Source of the DNA: Callorhinus ursinus
Taxonomy: Eukaryota; Chordata; Mammalia; Carnivora; Otariidae
Length of the DNA: 64,000 bases
Assembly: GCF_003265705.1 (NCBI RefSeq)
Contig: NW_020312848.1
Span: 56,711,707-56,775,706 of the forward strand
Reading direction: 5' to 3'
Of this stretch, positions 1 through 9,883 are shown one piece after another. Positions within the stretch are counted from its first letter, which is position 1; every line of letters begins with the position of its first letter. Under the pieces are notes generated by a model that worked only from the letters and a program-made list of their open reading frames with translations, did no database searches and was not told the DNA's origin. The position numbers were made by a program, and so were the translations under genes.

Positions 1-151
1 CCAGGGTCCTGGGATCGAGCCCCACTTCGGGCTCCCTGCTCAGCAGGAAGCCTGCTTCTCCCTCTCCCAGTCCCCCTGCTTGTGTTCCCTCTCTCGCTGT
101 GTCTCTCTCTGTCAAATAAATAAATAAAAAATCTTAAAAGAAAAAAAAAAA
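1..151 (+). mobile_element. CAN-SINE, cut by window start
   Basis: The body runs from CCAGGGTCCTGGGATCGAGC through the CT-rich region to an AATAAATAAA tail and poly-A. The tRNA-like head lies before base 1. Confidence 0.95.
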
Positions 152-286
152 GAGAGAGAGCCATGAGATGGGGGAGGGTCAGAGGGAGAAGCAGGTTCCC
201 CGATGCAGGGCTCGATCCCAGGACTCCAGGATCATGACCTGAGCTGAGGGCAGTTGCTTAACCAACTGAGCCACCCAGGCGCCCTA
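152..286 (-). mobile_element. CAN-SINE, tail-to-tail with the preceding one
   Basis: On the minus strand it begins AGGGCGCCTGGGTGGCTCAG and runs through the GGATCGAGCC box to a shortened CT-rich end. It abuts the poly-A of the plus-strand copy, so the two form an inverted pair. Confidence 0.95.
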
Positions 287-1959
287 GATTAGTCTATTTT
301 GGAGACACTTTCAAGTTAACATAAAAGGAAAATGAAAACTGCTAGTGTGTTTTATAGTTAATAATTTCCAATTACACGTCTCTCACGTGTTTCACACACT
401 TGCAGCTCTATGATGAGCATCAGATTTTAAACCCTCAGTATCTGTGAATTGATTATACTTTGAAAAGAGGTTGGAATGCCACACAGAGTTACAAGATCCC
501 TTATTTGATGAAGAGGGAGAGAAGTAGGAATGCTTGCTTGCGTTACCTCATTTAATGCTCACCAACAACTTGCAGGGTTATCATGACCCTACTTTACCGC
601 TGAGAAGTGTGTATTAAAGAAATGAAGTAACTTGTCTTAGACCAGACAGCTAAGAAAGGGCAGTGCTTAATTCAGCTAGGGCAGTTTATCATCAAAGACC
701 TTCTTATCCCAAGCCACCCCCACCACTCGGCTCCCTTATATTGTATTGACTTTGAAAGATTTTTGGCCATGACCTCACATCCCAGCCCAGCCCATTCATG
801 TTTACATCTATGTCAAACAAAGGCGTCACAAAATGTTTTTACTTTGATAGACACTAGGACGTACTGACACTTTCCACTCTACTTCTAAAAATTGCTAGTT
901 GTGACTCACTAAATAGATATAATGATCCATTAGATCTCTACCTGTATTTTGAAAGACCCCACTCTAAATGCCTTCTTTAATCTTACAGTCTGCCGTCCAA
1001 TTAGAAAAAGTGTATGCACTGAATGTTACTGTATGGATCAGTCACTAAAAGCCATCTTAATCATGTATTTCGAATTTGGTTTTGTCTTCTCTGGTGCTTG
1101 AGTACTCTAATGGGATCTTTAGCTTCAGAAAAGCAGTTAAAACGCAATGCTTAGGAATTCAAAATGGACATAATCTGAGCAGGTGTACGTAAGCCGGAGG
1201 AAACACACATCAGAGCCAGCTCCATCCAGGTATATTGTCTCTGATTTTTAGAGAGTTCTTCAGTCTGTGTGAAAACACTTGAGAGTAGTTATCAGATGCC
1301 ACCAGGGCACTAAGAATTTGAGTCCAGTTCAAAGGAGTTACCGTGTTGAAGCCTAAGACTAGTTCCCCGGCCTCTGTCTTCCATCCACCCTCTGTCCCTT
1401 GCTCTAGGCCCACCCCCCCCACACACCCTTCCCTATACAGAGGTCAGAGCTGAACACCCCCAGGATTCGCCTTGTCCAGATGAAGCCCAGGCAGAAGGCC
1501 AACACGTGTTGGAATCGAGTTCTTCCCTGCTAGAAAGATCGTCTCTGATTCATCCCTTGTGGTGTAATTATTAACCACCCATTAAGATACTTGCAGATAT
1601 TTTTCGTAAAGTTTAATACAGTATCAGTGTACATGTGTGAACTTCAATGTAAACCATTCTGGCCAAGAGAGGGCTTATAATACTCTTAGACAAGTAAATC
1701 ATTCTTGGTATAAAATCATACCTTTTGGGGGGTATTTATGAGAGAAAAAGATGTTTTGTTCACTGAACACCTAATTCTTAAGAGCTCCACTTAAATGTTT
1801 TATTTAATACTTTCTAACAGGGGTGGGCCTTTCTGTGAACAGCTAGTGAAATACCAACAGGGAGAACACATTTTATAATTGAACACAAATCTCTGTTGCA
1901 TGGATAAACTACTAAGAGCTATACATAGAAACTACAGCAAAATTATTTCACTAATTCAA
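287..1959. other. downstream flank, no gene seen
   Basis: This is AT-rich sequence downstream of the CTTNBP2 polyadenylation region. No reading frame resembles a protein and no clear repeat was recognised. The 70-codon frame near 1210-1422 has no recognisable features. Confidence 0.6.
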
Positions 1960-1962
1960 TAT

Positions 1963-2171
1963 TTTATTGATGTCAAAGCATTTTAACTTTGAGTTGTATA
2001 TGTCATTTCATTAGTAATTTTTGAAGAAACACTTCCAGAAAATATCAACTTTTATCAGTTGTGCTACTAGAATTAAATCGAAGAGGGAGTTAACTAAATT
2101 AATTTATTGAAGCATTTGCAGTTATATTCACTTAGGTACAAAACTTTTATAACAAAGATAACACTTTTATT
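1963..2171 (-). promoter_or_regulatory. candidate polyadenylation signals
   Basis: Three AATAAA hexamers occur on the gene strand, at 2166-2171, 2103-2108 and 1963-1968 (read as TTTATT on the plus strand). A fourth lies at 1799-1804. Which one is used cannot be decided from sequence alone. Confidence 0.45.
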
Positions 2172-2234
2172 GCATTATATAATTTCATATTTTCTGGAGT
2201 CATAATGCAAACTCTGATAAGCATAAATATACAG

Positions 2235-2333
2235 AATGCAACCAATCAGCAATGTAACCATTAAAAGATTTAAAATGTAAAACTAGAATTTAACAGGCAA
2301 AATATTTAATATGGCTTTTAATGGAAAGTAACT
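2235..2333. repeat. 99-bp duplication, copy A (3'UTR)
   Basis: This segment aligns without gaps to 3835-3933, at a constant offset of 1600 bases, with 91 of 99 bases identical. It lies in the 3'UTR. It does not look like a SINE, L1, L2 or MIR. Confidence 0.9.
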
Positions 2334-2742
2334 ATTTAGAAATTATTTGTTATTGCCCCATTCTAGTCATTCAAGTGAACATAAAGTTATCTCTATTTAA
2401 AAGCCAATGTTGTACATTTTATAACATGTACGCAATATGCTTCATGGACTTTCTTAAATATACATATATATATAGATATACAGTACACTGACAGTTCTAA
2501 TACCCCTGAACATGTTGATTAAAACTATCACAATATTTCTATTATAAAACTACTTGAAAAGTTGGCATCACCTCCTCGTATTGAAATTCAATCCTATAGA
2601 ATTGGAAAGAAAAAAAAAAGCAACAAAATGTTGGTTATAAATACATTCTTTACAAAAAAATTGAATAGTGGTCCCGCACTCATACTTTATATTACAATGA
2701 AAACATTGCCTTCATTTTAAGGTATTTACATCTTGTTGTCCT

Positions 2743-2821
2743 TGGTTTCTGTGTGAAAGATACTGGTTTCTGTGTGAAAGATACTGGTTTCTGTGTGAAA
2801 GATACTGGTTTCTGTGTGAAA
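2743..2821. repeat. 21-bp minisatellite, about 3.8 copies, in 3'UTR
   Basis: The unit TGGTTTCTGTGTGAAAGATA plus C repeats at 2743, 2764, 2785 and 2806. The first three copies are identical; the last is cut short after GTGTGAAA. Identical copies suggest recent expansion. Confidence 0.95.
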
Positions 2822-2904
2822 TAAAGATATAGAAGTTGAGAGTGAGACTATCGTAGGCAGGCCTATTTGTTTGGTTTTCCTACTTGTTCGTTTTTGTGGA
2901 AGTT

Positions 2905-3102
2905 TCAAATCTCTTCTTTTGAGTTGTTGTTGATTTCTATTTGCCTTGTATTTCTGCTGCTGCTTTTGGTGTTCTGGGAACACTGGGTGACTTTACTTCT
3001 AGGAACAGGAAGAAAAGATTTAACTCTTGAAACACCCAACTCAGTCTTTGATGGACTGTTGCTGCATTCGGCCGGTTGATGGCTGCTGAGAGGACTGACC
3101 CC
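2905..3102 (-). CDS. CTTNBP2: CTTNBP2 terminal exon 23, coding part with early stop
   Basis: This exon encodes 65 residues and a TGA stop at 2905-2907: [20 protein letters not shown], then [20 protein letters not shown], ending [15 protein letters not shown]. The acceptor is CTCACAG|GGG. The human protein continues with Trp and 13 more residues. Here the Trp codon TGG is TGA, but the next 13 codons (NFHKNEQVGKPNK) remain open up to a TAG at 2863-2865, the expected ancestral stop. The protein is therefore predicted to be 14 residues shorter. The first codon is Gly, where I recall Glu in human. Confidence 0.95.
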   Translation of the reverse strand, partial: GVSPLSSHQPAECSNSPSKTELGVSRVKSFLPVPRSKVTQCSQNTKSSSRNTRQIEINNNSKEEI

Positions 3103-3834
3103 CTGTGAGAGAAGAGAGCAGAACAGGCCTGTCACGTCTGACCTGGTGGCCAACCGCTAACAGCCGTGCTCACCTCCTGCTCTGTGTCTCTGCACCAGCA
3201 TGGAGGAGAGTCTCCCTGAACACGGTTCTCCTGCAAAACCAAACAGCAGACTCTAGAGAGGAGAGGCTGAGTGATTAACTTCCTCCAGACCCACCACCTG
3301 ATTTTCATTTAGGCCCTTCGTGGCTTCACAAGACTCCGTGAATCAAATGTCACAGTCTGGCAGCTTCCTGAAGTCCTGGCCCTGAAGACATCACCAAATT
3401 GGATTAGTCAAAGCTACCGTCTCTGTAGGCAGCTCCACAAAAATCAACTCTCTCACTGTGTGGGTGAGTCACCTAACTTTTCTGCTTTCCTGGAAACTAG
3501 ATATTAAATGCTCAGAAAATAAATATGTGTTGATTAACAGTTTAACTACAAGACAGGAGCACTGCTCTGCGTGTTTCTTCCAGAGCAGAGACCATCTGTG
3601 CTCTAACAGGGGCGCTTCCCTTCCTGCACAGCCGCAGAGCTGGACAGGTGACGTGATTTGTCCCCAGTCTCAGAGGGAGGACGCTGGGCCAGACCTCAGG
3701 CTCCCACCTTTCACTCAAGGTGTTTGCCCTTAAGAGTGTCTAAAATTCTGCCAATCAACCAACATGAAGGAAGGCTTCCTCTCTGAGCTGCTCCCCATGG
3801 CTCCCAAGCAGTTGATACTGACTTCCTCTCCTTT

Positions 3835-3933
3835 AATACAACTAAACAGTAATGTAACCATTAAAAGATTTAAAATGTAAAACTAGAATTTAACAGGTAA
3901 AATAGTTAATGTGGCTTTTAAAGGAAAGTAACT
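3835..3933. repeat. 99-bp duplication, copy B (last intron)
   Basis: This is the partner of 2235-2333, in the intron between exons 22 and 23, in the same orientation. The eight differences are all substitutions. Sequence on either side of the 99 bases is unrelated. Confidence 0.9.
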
Positions 3934-6585
3934 GGGTGGATTCCCCTGGCCTTTGAATTCTCCTGGGCATCTTCTTAAATCTGGAAAATGGGACTTAGGC
4001 CTGGGCCTAGTAAGACTAATCCCAGCTTGTAATTTGTTCTAGAACACCAGGCAACTCAACACATAAGTCATATTTAGAAGAAATAGCATATTGTGCTAAA
4101 GGTAGCAGCTAGGTGATTGCCCAGAGAAAGAAAAGGTGATACATGGTGTTCTTCGTTGGTCCGCCCCATCGTTTGCATCATGAAGGGGGGGGGGCGGTGT
4201 GCATCATTATGGTCTGAGACAGGAAATGCTGACATGAAGTAACAAAAAGCTTCCCTTGCAGTTAAACATGTGCTTGGGGTGTTGAGGGGTGAGGATGTAA
4301 CAGGAGGCATGTGGAGAACTGCTCTGCCTTACTGAGGACCACACACCGTTAAGGCTAGGAGTGTAAGAACAGGGCCAGTGACTGATACACAGAGTGTACT
4401 TGGGCATCTAAGCACAGGTTGGAGGTGTTTGCCCTAAGGCTAAGAGGTACAAGAGCCTGGAACTAGGAGAGTTCACGGTGTTTAATGCTTTCTGGGCTAG
4501 GACCCAAAAGTTCTATTAAACATATAAGGTTACTTAGCAATGTTGTACCTATTAAGCTCAAAGAAAACCACTAGTTTGTATAGAAAAGTGCTGCAGCTAA
4601 ATTGTTTTAAAGTAATACTGTTAAATTAGAGCAATTCATTCATTTAATACTGACTCACTGCTGGAAGTTAGGAGGATACTATAATCCCTGCTCTCTAGAT
4701 GGGGAAGTTGGGGATGGGCTGGGGAGAGAAGGAAAGGAAAACACTGTAGAGAAGATGGTGGTGAGATGGATCTTTGAGGAGGTAGAGGGCCGTGATAAGT
4801 GAAGAGGGAAGAAAGGGTGAAGGCAGGAAGCTGTAGAGGAGGGTACAGAAATAGTGGATTACATGTAAAAATAAGGTACATAAAGCTGTATCAACCCCTC
4901 GAAAGATACATTTAGAAACAAAGGGGCTGGACAAAATGGAGGCCCAAAGTCCAGGTGGCACCTCAAACCAATTACATCAGAACCTCAGGGTGGAGGGAGC
5001 ATGATCTGGGCACTGGGGTTTTAACAACAAAATCCTCAAGTGGATTTCATTATGCAAAAATGAGAATTTTTGCTTTCGGGGGAGTCATTTGGTTTTCATG
5101 AGAAGAAAACCTACCCATGGCTGTTGTATTAGTCATTTAAATATGTGCATTTGTTTTTGATTTAGAAGGCTAACCTGCCACCAGATTAATAAATCCCACT
5201 ACATTCCCTTACTGTTGGAGCAGTAAGGAGTTCTGTTGTGACAAATGAGGATTGTCGAAAGTGATTTCAACTAAGCCAGAGAGCTCTTACTTTAAAAGAA
5301 TTACTTCCTGATAACAGAAGAAACCAGGCATCTAACCAAGAACTGCGAGCCGAGTTTATCAGAAGGATAGAAAAGAAATGAGCCTGCCAAGCTTTCAGAA
5401 GGCTGTCCAATGTGCTACTTTGCCCTCTGCTGGCAGGTTCTGAGAAAAACGCCTCCTGGCCCTTGCCAGGGAGCCCCTCCACCTGTGTTCAGTGTGCGGA
5501 GGAGCAGCTAGCTGTTCTAATATCCACCTCAACTCAACCCCGTGAGAGCCCAGAGTGTATACGAGGACACATGTTTTCAAAGGTCTCTCTTAAAACCAGG
5601 CTGACCTGAGTTGCCATGAGCGTATCCCACTTTCAGTACTATTTTTTGTGGACAGTACCTTATTGTAGCAACCAATAAGGTCCTATGACAGAGTAATAGG
5701 GGTACAAAACCTTGTCTCCATGAGGCATTTAAACAATGGCAGCTGGTCAGAACCGGTCAACATTTTTACACAGGAAAGTGACTTGGCCCTTGGAGAAACA
5801 GGTTCACGGTTTTTCTTCCCAGACTTTCCTGGCCTTTGCATGGACTGACTATTCTACAAGGAACCCTAAAGCGTGGTCCCGCAGGCCCAAGAAATGTGTT
5901 CAGGAGGGACAGCTCCTGACCAAAATGTCTTCCAGCCAGAATTCGCAGTTCCCCAAATTATGTTTTTGCTGTGCTTTCTAAACAGTTCCCGACTGGGGAG
6001 GGGGTGGGGGAGGCAGACGTGATAAGAGCAAGCCAGAAAGGTCCTGCTCTTCTTCGCAGATCATCAGGTTACATATTTTTTATTTGGGACCTCAGCCTTG
6101 CCAGTGCTTGCCCTCTTCTTCCCCCAAAACCTACAGCTCACATGTAACTACTTGGGAACCTCGTGAAGCAGCAGGACGGCAGAGGCTGTGGTGAGCAGAC
6201 GATGAATAATTTACTAGTCTCACCATGCTCACTTTATAATCCCTCTCTCTGCAAACCCCCCAGGTCTTCATCAGCCGCTGCAGGAGGGGTTGACAACACG
6301 ACGTGAGCCACACTCCATGCGACGTGGTGAATAAACCACCTCTTACTACGGCCTCTTATGAAATCTGCATCCTCACAAAATAATTACCGGGTAAGAAGTA
6401 GTTTTATTGTGTGCGCTCACCCAGGAGTACCATGCTGGGCCATCTCTGGGCTTTTATTAACCATAGTCCTCGCTCTGCCACTTACCGTCCTGCCTTGTGT
6501 TCAAAGGAAAGCCTCTCACTGAAGCCAATGTGCATTATCGCAAGTTAAAAAAAAAAGTCCTTTTTAGTTCAGTTTCTTACGTTTT

Positions 6586-6725
6586 TGGGCAGAGCACAAG
6601 CAGGGGGAGCAGCAGGGAGAGGGAAAAGCAGACTCCTGATGTGGGGCTCCAGCCCAGGACCCTGGGATCACGTCCTGAGCCGAAGGCAGATGCTTAACCG
6701 ACTGAGCCCCCCACCCCGGCGCCCC
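6586..6725 (-). mobile_element. CAN-SINE, tail-truncated
   Basis: The minus-strand head GGCGCCGGGGTGGG is altered, but the GGGTCCTGGGCTGGAGCCCC box and the CT-rich region are clear. The AATAAA/poly-A tail is missing. The flanks at 6547-6567 and 6725-6745 are reverse complements of each other. Confidence 0.85.
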
Positions 6726-7095
6726 TAAAAAGGACTTTTTTTTTTTTTCAGGTGTGATAGATCTTTACATTATTTAGCCTGTTGCAATTCTAAAATGCAG
6801 GAAACCTTAAAGGTTCTCAAATGAATACATTTTAAAAATAGAAGAACCAAGACAGAAGTCTCATTATATATACTTTTGACACACACAATGCTTTTCTACA
6901 TCATTCTTTCAAGCTATTATCTAAACAGTGATCTTTCTAACCTTGATTAACTACTGAACATTTACTTTTACTCTACTTCTCTTTTCACAGCTGTGATCGA
7001 AAAAGAATGCTGTGATTCACACTGAAACAAGATTTGGGAGGTCCATTCCACAGCAATCCTTTTTTGTCTCATTTTGCAGGGAAATGGGCACTTAC

Positions 7096-7194
7096 CTTCG
7101 GTGACACTGGCATTCTTGGATTAACAGTTGCTGAAAAGGCAGGGTTGTCTCCTGAACTATCAAACCTCCTTAAATCATCCCTGGAATCAGCAAT
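7096..7194 (-). CDS. CTTNBP2: CTTNBP2 exon 22
   Basis: This exon encodes 33 residues in phase 0: [20 protein letters not shown] then [13 protein letters not shown]. The acceptor is TTCGCCAG|ATT and the donor is CCGAAG|GTAAGT. As I recall the human protein, it reads VNNPRM here, so one asparagine codon appears to be absent in this species. Confidence 0.95.
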
Positions 7195-8264
7195 CTGGCG
7201 AAGAGACCATTTATCAAGCCATAGGTATACACTCAAGGCATAACTTAAAGTCACTATAGAAAATCTGCATTTTCTGTATGTGTTACCTTCTTCTCTGACC
7301 CTCAGGAGCTCTATGAACACACCCTCAAGGCCTATACTCTTCACAACAAAGACTCCAAGCCTTTAAGTGAAACTACCAGAAAACAGATGAGAAACAGGTC
7401 CTCCTCCCTTAGAGATTATTAAAAAAAAAAAAGTCAAAAGAAGATGACCAGACGATAAGCCCTATAGAAAAAAATCTGTCCTGGGCAAAACTGTAAGATT
7501 TTAATCATTACCTCATTCTTCCAGTGGGGATTTCAGCTCATTTCCAGCAAAGGTTAAACCAGACTGTCAATCTGACTCTGCCCCGGAGATCAGGACTGTT
7601 CAGATGTAAGAGTTAAGAGTCTTTCGGTAGCACCTCCCATCATAACTACCTTCTTATCCTCCCTTTCAAGTAAAAGGCCTTCATCAAGGAAGTCTGGTTC
7701 GATTTGCTGCAGCTAACAGAGGGCCAGAACAAGTTGAACTTGAAGCTGTTGACATGGCCTTTGAAATTTCTATATATGGATCTCACTTTTCACGGCTGAA
7801 AAGGCTATGACTATATGCATTACAGAGGCCAAATTTTCCTGTAAGGAAGGTGGTGGCTTTTCCTCTGTCTACAACATGAGTCTGCTGTGATGCTCTCTTT
7901 TTGAGAGGTGACTTGTATACCAACATTAGAAAAACGGAAAGGAAGAAAAGCCTAGGGAACCAGGGATGCCTGAATGTGCTGGGTGTGATTTGTGCTAATG
8001 CAATCAATATGCAATTTTAACCTCAGGTCTTTCAGAGGAGTTATGAAAAGCAAGCTGTCCTTAATAGAACTCCTTTTCTTTTACAAAAGATACTTTGGAA
8101 GAAAGGGCTTTTCTAAGCAAGGTAAAGAGGGTTTGATTTGGAGCATTAACCATACTATTCAAGTACTATTCAATCAGGAATGTCTTTCAGGGAATGTGTG
8201 TTCTGATGTGGCTCTAAGCTGTGGGGGGAGCCAATCCATGTCCTCCCCGCTTTGTACTGCTTAC
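7195..8264 (-). other. CTTNBP2 intron 21
   Basis: About 1.1 kb of unique-looking sequence. No repeat or other gene was recognised. Confidence 0.8.
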
Positions 8265-8397
8265 CTTGCTTATATCAGATTCAGATTTGCTGGAGCACAT
8301 ACTCTGAAGTTCCTTGACAAGGTCTGCTTCATCATCCGAACCCAGAGAGAGTCTTTGTTCCAAATTCAATGTCAATGATAAATCGTTCTCTAAAGAC
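8265..8397 (-). CDS. CTTNBP2: CTTNBP2 exon 21
   Basis: This exon encodes 44 residues after the base that completes a lysine codon: [20 protein letters not shown], then [20 protein letters not shown] and DISK. The acidic [13 protein letters not shown] stretch is a recognisable CTTNBP2 tail motif. The acceptor is GTATTAG|G and the donor is AAG|GTAAGC. Confidence 0.95.
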
Positions 8398-9819
8398 CTA
8401 ATACAAGGTTCAGAAAAGAGTTTTTCAAAGTGGAAACCACAATCCAGTTTTGGAGTTGGGAGGGGGCAGGAAAAGAGTTTCTAAATATCCTTTAAAAAGA
8501 GTCTGAAATGTCACTTCATGGCACAAGTTTGGCAACTCCCACTCAAAATTTTATTCACTGAGAAATCTACTTGGTTTAGAACATTCCAGTCCTCTTTTCT
8601 TCCCTTTCTCCAACCCTAGATGAAACTTAAGACATGAAATACTGGGGAAGCAGAGGGACAGTTTGATACCCTGGAACAACTATAAATTTCAAACTTGGCT
8701 CTACCACTTACTAGCAACATGGTCGCAGGTCCTATTTTCTTCTTTTTGCTTCCCTTAACACTTCAGTTTCTGGGTTATCTACATGATAGAGTTACTGGGG
8801 AAATTACAGAGGCTGCTGTATATAATGGATTCCGTAGTGTGCCTGGCAGAAAGGCGCAGGTGTTACGGTTTCCTTTATCTTCTCTCTCTTTACACTTCCC
8901 CCATCTGTAATTCTGTGAACTTGGTTCTAAATGTTACCTGTCAAGTGACAGGACACACAATTTATTGGGTTACAGTGAAGAGCTATTTACACACTGCCCA
9001 AACATTTCCATGATTAACCAAATCATCTTTTGTACCTCAAAATTTGTAAGCTAAAATAATTCCCTAGGAGCAACATAAGAAAATAAAGTGATCATTTTAA
9101 AACATCAGTCATCTAAAGCCTGTTTATCATATCTTTATGTCAAAAGCATTAATGATCAATTTGATAAAAAAGCCATTAATATTTCTAATGTTTTCAACAA
9201 ACTACAAGCAAAAAAGCCTTTATGTTAAGTTATACTGAGCTTAAAGAACATGTTTTTTAGTTTTCATGTGAAGGCGAGAATATGCCATCCCAAAATGTGT
9301 CACTTTGGCTGGTGGGTTATTTTGATCTGAAGTCAATCAAGACCCATCTGACTCATTTCCCTTGAGTACCTAAAAGAATTCAGAATTTAGAAAGAGCTAC
9401 TACCAGAGCTAAGGTTTTTATCTGAAATACCCCTCTGTCGGGCAGGGCAAGCATCTGCTCTTATCATCCTGTGATTCACCCCCTTCCCCTCAAAGCGCCA
9501 GGCCCCTATACCATTCCTTAGCTCAGGTTGACAATATAACCCTCAACTGCCTGACATGGCCTTGAGTCTCCTATCTTTGGGGCTTCCAGACGTAGGAAAT
9601 TAAATTCATTTTTCTCCTGGTAATCTGTCTTATATCAATTTGATCATTAGACCAAAGAACCTACAAGAGAAAATTTTCCTACCATTACACATTCATTTGT
9701 TAGATTTCAGTTTAATACTAGCATTTCAATGACCTCTTTTTTAAAATATATTAATAGCATTATAGATGTACAAATAATGAAAACATGTATTGTTCGCTAC
9801 AAGTTAAAGGGAAACTTAC
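8398..9819 (-). other. CTTNBP2 intron 20
   Basis: About 1.4 kb. A possible eroded MIR fragment lies near 8670-8870 (CTCTACCACTTACTAGCAAC resembles the MIR tRNA-side end). The rest is featureless. Confidence 0.75.
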
Positions 9820-9883
9820 TTTTGTTTTGACAGAGAGGCATTCCTGTTATAATTCAGCTGAGATACAGCTTTAATTTTGATAC
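9820..9883 (-). CDS. CTTNBP2: CTTNBP2 exon 20 (64-bp microexon-like)
   Basis: This short exon encodes 20 residues between split Gly and Lys codons: IKIKAVSQLNYNRNASLSKQ. The acceptor is TTAAACAG|GT and the donor is CAAAA|GTAAGT. The phase fits exon 19 (..GAA G|) and exon 21 (|G TCT TTA). It was found by searching for the expected tail sequence, and is too short to stand out as an open frame. Confidence 0.93.

Larger units (their letters stand above)
1960..2904 (-). other. CTTNBP2: CTTNBP2 3'UTR (downstream limit uncertain)
   Basis: This AT-rich stretch follows the stop codon in the terminal exon. It includes the 13 formerly coding codons, a 21-bp tandem repeat and several AATAAA hexamers on the minus strand. 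The lower bound is set at the last of three close hexamers. A further hexamer at 1799-1804 could extend it. The expected UTR length of roughly 0.8-1 kb fits. Confidence 0.55.
3103..7095 (-). other. CTTNBP2 intron 22
   Basis: This 4-kb intron holds duplication copy B (3835-3933) and one CAN-SINE (6586-6725) with near-palindromic flanks. Nothing else was recognised; the short open frames show no protein features. Confidence 0.85.

Noticed and set aside
2726..2983. 85-codon frame with FHTETSI repeats
   Set aside because: It is the 21-bp 3'UTR minisatellite read in an alternative frame, overlapping the terminal exon; it is not a separate protein.
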